From an uncultured Lacibacter sp. (GTDB lineage: Bacteria > Bacteroidota > Bacteroidia > Chitinophagales > Chitinophagaceae), in assembly GCF_946479605.1 (NCBI RefSeq), contig NZ_CAMLGT010000170.1, forward strand, positions 1 to 8,340: a stretch of 8,340 nt of DNA, written 5' to 3'. Numbering within the stretch: the stretch's first letter is position 1; the number at the start of each line of letters is the position of its first letter. The position numbers and the translations under genes were made by a program. Below, piece by piece: positions 6,674 to 8,340 of the stretch. Below the pieces are notes generated by a model. The model had not been told where the DNA came from. It saw nothing but the letters and a program-made list of their open reading frames with translations, and did not search any database.

Positions 6674-7660
6674 TTAGCTGAATAAGCCACCTTTACGTAA
6701 TGTCTTTGAACCTTCGCCAATTTTGAAACCGTTGTTATAGATCTCAACTTTGTAAGCGCCTTCTACAAATTTTGCACCTGGTTTCCATTCAATAGATACA
6801 GGAACACTTTTATTTGCAGAGAAAGTTAAGCTGGTCATTTTTGTAAACACTCTTTCACCTTCTTCTCTTGTTGTAAAACGACCGCTACCCAAAGCTTCGT
6901 TGCTTACCACCTGTCCAGTAGGATCAGTAATTACTACATAAACATCCTTTGTACCTTCTTCACCCACACGGTTGAATACGTTGAATGACAAACGGATCTT
7001 ATCAACACGCTTCGCTACATCTTTTTCTTTTTCTTTACCGTTACGGCGCTCATCAATTGTTACAATGTTGATGCTTGATGCATTAAGTGTAGATGCAACA
7101 TCCAGTTTTTCTTCTACAACTTTCTTTTCAGCACTTGTTTGATCGTACTGAACCTGTAATGCTTCTTTCTGAACAGTCAGTTCCTGCTTGTCAGTTTTCA
7201 ACTGGAGGTTTTCACCACGCAGTGTTTCAACTTCCACTACATAACCACTGATTTTTTCATTGAGTTCGTTAATTAAACGTTTTGCTTCAGCAAGATCAGC
7301 AGCAGTTTTGTTCTGCTTGTTCAGCAACGTTTGAATACGCTTCTTCATGTTGCCGATTTCGCTGTCTTTTGTTTTAACCAGGCTATCCATGCTTGCATTC
7401 ATGCTGGTCAATTCGTCCAGACGTTGCAATGCTGAATTATATTCGCCCTGGATAGCAGTTTTGCTGCTGTCACTTGTGCTCAGCTGAGCTTGTAACTGTG
7501 TAGTTACTTCTTTGCTTTTTGATTTGTCCCAGATGATATATCCCCAAGTACCAAGTAAAGCTGCAATTAATAAACCATAGATAAGGCCACGATTGCTGTT
7601 TTTTGGAGCACTGGGTGGATTATCCTGAGGAGCTGCGGAAGGATAGTTTGAATACGACAT
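6674..7660 (-). CDS. Membrane-anchored coiled-coil protein with C-terminal beta-rich domain, function unknown
   Basis: The product has 328 residues. A short Pro/Ser/Asn-rich N-terminus (1-24) with no cleavable signal peptide is followed by one transmembrane segment at about 25-44 (GLIYGLLIAALLGTWGYIIW). Residues about 50-190 are a long, charged, heptad-like helix rich in Lys, Glu, Gln and Leu, very likely a coiled coil. Residues about 195-328 are predicted to be a compact beta-sandwich-like domain (DKIRLSFNVFNR, KDVYVVITDPTGQVV, VPVSIEWKP, GAYKVEIYNNGFKIG). The probable topology is a bitopic protein with a periplasmic rod and head. I recall similar proteins as conserved hypotheticals in Bacteroidota, sometimes mislabelled SMC-like because of the coiled coil. 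There is no ATPase motif, so it is not an SMC. The ATG at 7660 is well placed, 38 bp from the divergent exonuclease gene, and a strong terminator follows the stop. Confidence 0.93.
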   Translation of the reverse strand: MSYSNYPSAAPQDNPPSAPKNSNRGLIYGLLIAALLGTWGYIIWDKSKSKEVTTQLQAQLSTSDSSKTAIQGEYNSALQRLDELTSMNASMDSLVKTKDSEIGNMKKRIQTLLNKQNKTAADLAEAKRLINELNEKISGYVVEVETLRGENLQLKTDKQELTVQKEALQVQYDQTSAEKKVVEEKLDVASTLNASSINIVTIDERRNGKEKEKDVAKRVDKIRLSFNVFNRVGEEGTKDVYVVITDPTGQVVSNEALGSGRFTTREEGERVFTKMTSLTFSANKSVPVSIEWKPGAKFVEGAYKVEIYNNGFKIGEGSKTLRKGGLFS

Positions 7661-7664
7661 ACTG

Positions 7665-7695
7665 TTTGATTTTTTAGTTTTTAAAATTATTTTAG
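7665..7695 (+). promoter_or_regulatory. Candidate Bacteroidota promoter for the exonuclease gene
   Basis: TTTG at 7665-7668 is followed after 19 nt by TATTTTAG at 7688-7695. That is one mismatch from the Bacteroidota -33/-7 consensus TTTG-N19-21-TAnnTTTG. It lies so close to the ATG at 7699 that the transcript would have almost no leader. This is an inference from motif match alone in A/T-rich DNA. Confidence 0.4.
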
Positions 7696-7713
7696 CTCAT
7701 GGCTAACCAGCAA
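7682..7713 (-). promoter_or_regulatory. Candidate promoter for the coiled-coil gene, overlapping the divergent start codon
   Basis: On the minus strand, TTG (complement of 7711-7713) is followed after 21 nt by TAATTTTA (complement of 7682-7689), a partial match to the Bacteroidota -33/-7 pattern. It would give a leader of roughly 15-20 nt before the ATG at 7660. It shares two bases of the -7 element with the plus-strand candidate, and its -33 part lies inside the exonuclease coding sequence. The match is weaker than that of its partner. Confidence 0.3.
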
Positions 7714-8340
7714 CACATTCAACCCGATCACATCCTGGTACTCGATATCGAAACAGTACCACAATTTGCCTCGTTTGAAGAGCTGCCGGAACTATGGAAA
7801 GTTCTCTGGGCAGACAAAATTTCCAAAACCATGCCAGAAAATTTTTCGGCTGCTGAAATGTATGCACAAAGGGCCGGTATTCAGGCTGAATTTGGGAAAA
7901 TAATCTGTATCAGTACCGGCTATTTTTACACCGATAAAGGCAACCGCCAATGCTTTCGTTTAAAATCTTATGCAGGTGATGATGAAAAACTATTGTTAGC
8001 CCGCTTTACCGAAGCGGTTGATAAATTTTATAAAGCCAATCCGGCTATGCACTTTGCCGGTCATAATATTAAAGAATTTGATATTCCGTACATCAGCAGG
8101 CGAATGCTGATTAACGAATTACCACTTCCTTCCTTTCTTCAGTTCAGCGGTAAAAAACCATGGGAAACAAACCTGATTGATACCATGCAGTTATGGAAAT
8201 TCGGCGATTATAAAAACTATACTTCGCTAAACCTGCTGGCCAATTGCCTGGGCATTGATACACCCAAAGATGGTATTGACGGAAGCATGGTAAAAGATAT
8301 TTATTACAAAGAAAATAACCTGCCCCGCATTACAGCCTAT
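7699..8340 (+). CDS. 3'-5' exonuclease of the PolB-exonuclease-like family (DnaQ-like fold), 3' end outside window
   Basis: This is an open frame of 214 codons with no stop before the window edge, so it is a partial gene. ExoI is LDIET with Asp16 and Glu18, the metal-binding D-x-E. ExoII is GHNIKEFDIPYISRR with Asn123, Phe127 and Asp128. Other supporting features are FGKIICIS near residue 75 and NLIDTMQLW with Asp161. The final residues LPRITAY place Tyr214 where the ExoIII Y-x3-D motif should begin, so its Asp would be at about residue 218, just past the edge. This architecture matches the predicted 3'-5' exonucleases related to the PolB proofreading domain (Pfam DNA_pol_B_exo2 type). The inferred role is metal-dependent 3'-5' trimming of DNA or RNA, probably in repair, with unknown substrate. 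The ATG at 7699 is the only start that keeps ExoI, because the next in-frame ATG is near 7831. Confidence 0.92.
   Translation, partial: MANQQHIQPDHILVLDIETVPQFASFEELPELWKVLWADKISKTMPENFSAAEMYAQRAGIQAEFGKIICISTGYFYTDKGNRQCFRLKSYAGDDEKLLLARFTEAVDKFYKANPAMHFAGHNIKEFDIPYISRRMLINELPLPSFLQFSGKKPWETNLIDTMQLWKFGDYKNYTSLNLLANCLGIDTPKDGIDGSMVKDIYYKENNLPRITAY

Noticed and set aside
6674..7660. Chromosome segregation SMC protein
   Set aside because: Only the coiled coil is shared. There are no Walker A or B or ABC signature motifs, and a transmembrane segment is present.

Overview
The window reads as a chromosomal segment of a Bacteroidota bacterium, most likely from Chitinophagaceae or a close relative. 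The evidence is a B-type succinate dehydrogenase/fumarate reductase whose SdhA opens with the SKIPAGPL motif usual in this phylum, a large outer-membrane protein of a Bacteroidota-type family, A/T-rich leaders without clear Shine-Dalgarno sites, and TTTG/TAnnTTTG-like promoter elements. The taxonomic call is my recognition of these features, not a database result.

Layout. Positions 17-1987 and 2009-2773 hold sdhA and sdhB, the flavoprotein and iron-sulfur subunits of complex II, 21 nt apart. The cytochrome b subunit sdhC is expected just upstream, outside the window. Positions 2774-2896 hold three consecutive hairpins: a short palindromic element right after the sdhB stop, a perfect 16-bp terminator, and a 9-bp-stem hairpin that covers the only conventional start codon of the next gene. 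Positions 2871-6416 encode a roughly 130-kDa outer-membrane beta-barrel protein of unknown function with a signal peptide, SprA-like sequence modules and an EF-hand-type loop. Positions 6417-6673 are a convergent, hairpin-rich spacer ending in a strong terminator. On the minus strand, 7660-6674 encodes a membrane-anchored coiled-coil protein with a C-terminal beta-rich domain. Only 38 bp away and divergent, 7699-8340 is the 5' part of a PolB-exonuclease-like 3'-5' exonuclease that runs off the window.

Functional picture. sdhAB supplies electrons from succinate to menaquinone. The other three genes have no evident pathway link to it and look like ordinary conserved Bacteroidota chromosome content. 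I see no CRISPR array, phage genes, insertion sequence, tRNA or rRNA.

The most unusual signal is non-coding. A family of 31-33-nt palindromic elements has a GAA triloop and occurs after sdhB (2774-2804) and as an inverted pair after the outer-membrane gene (6499-6531 and 6543-6573). Between the two members of the pair, two base pairs of the inner stem changed in a compensated way, which suggests that the folded form is maintained. A second oddity is the start of the outer-membrane gene: its signal peptide is clear, but there is no ATG in frame.
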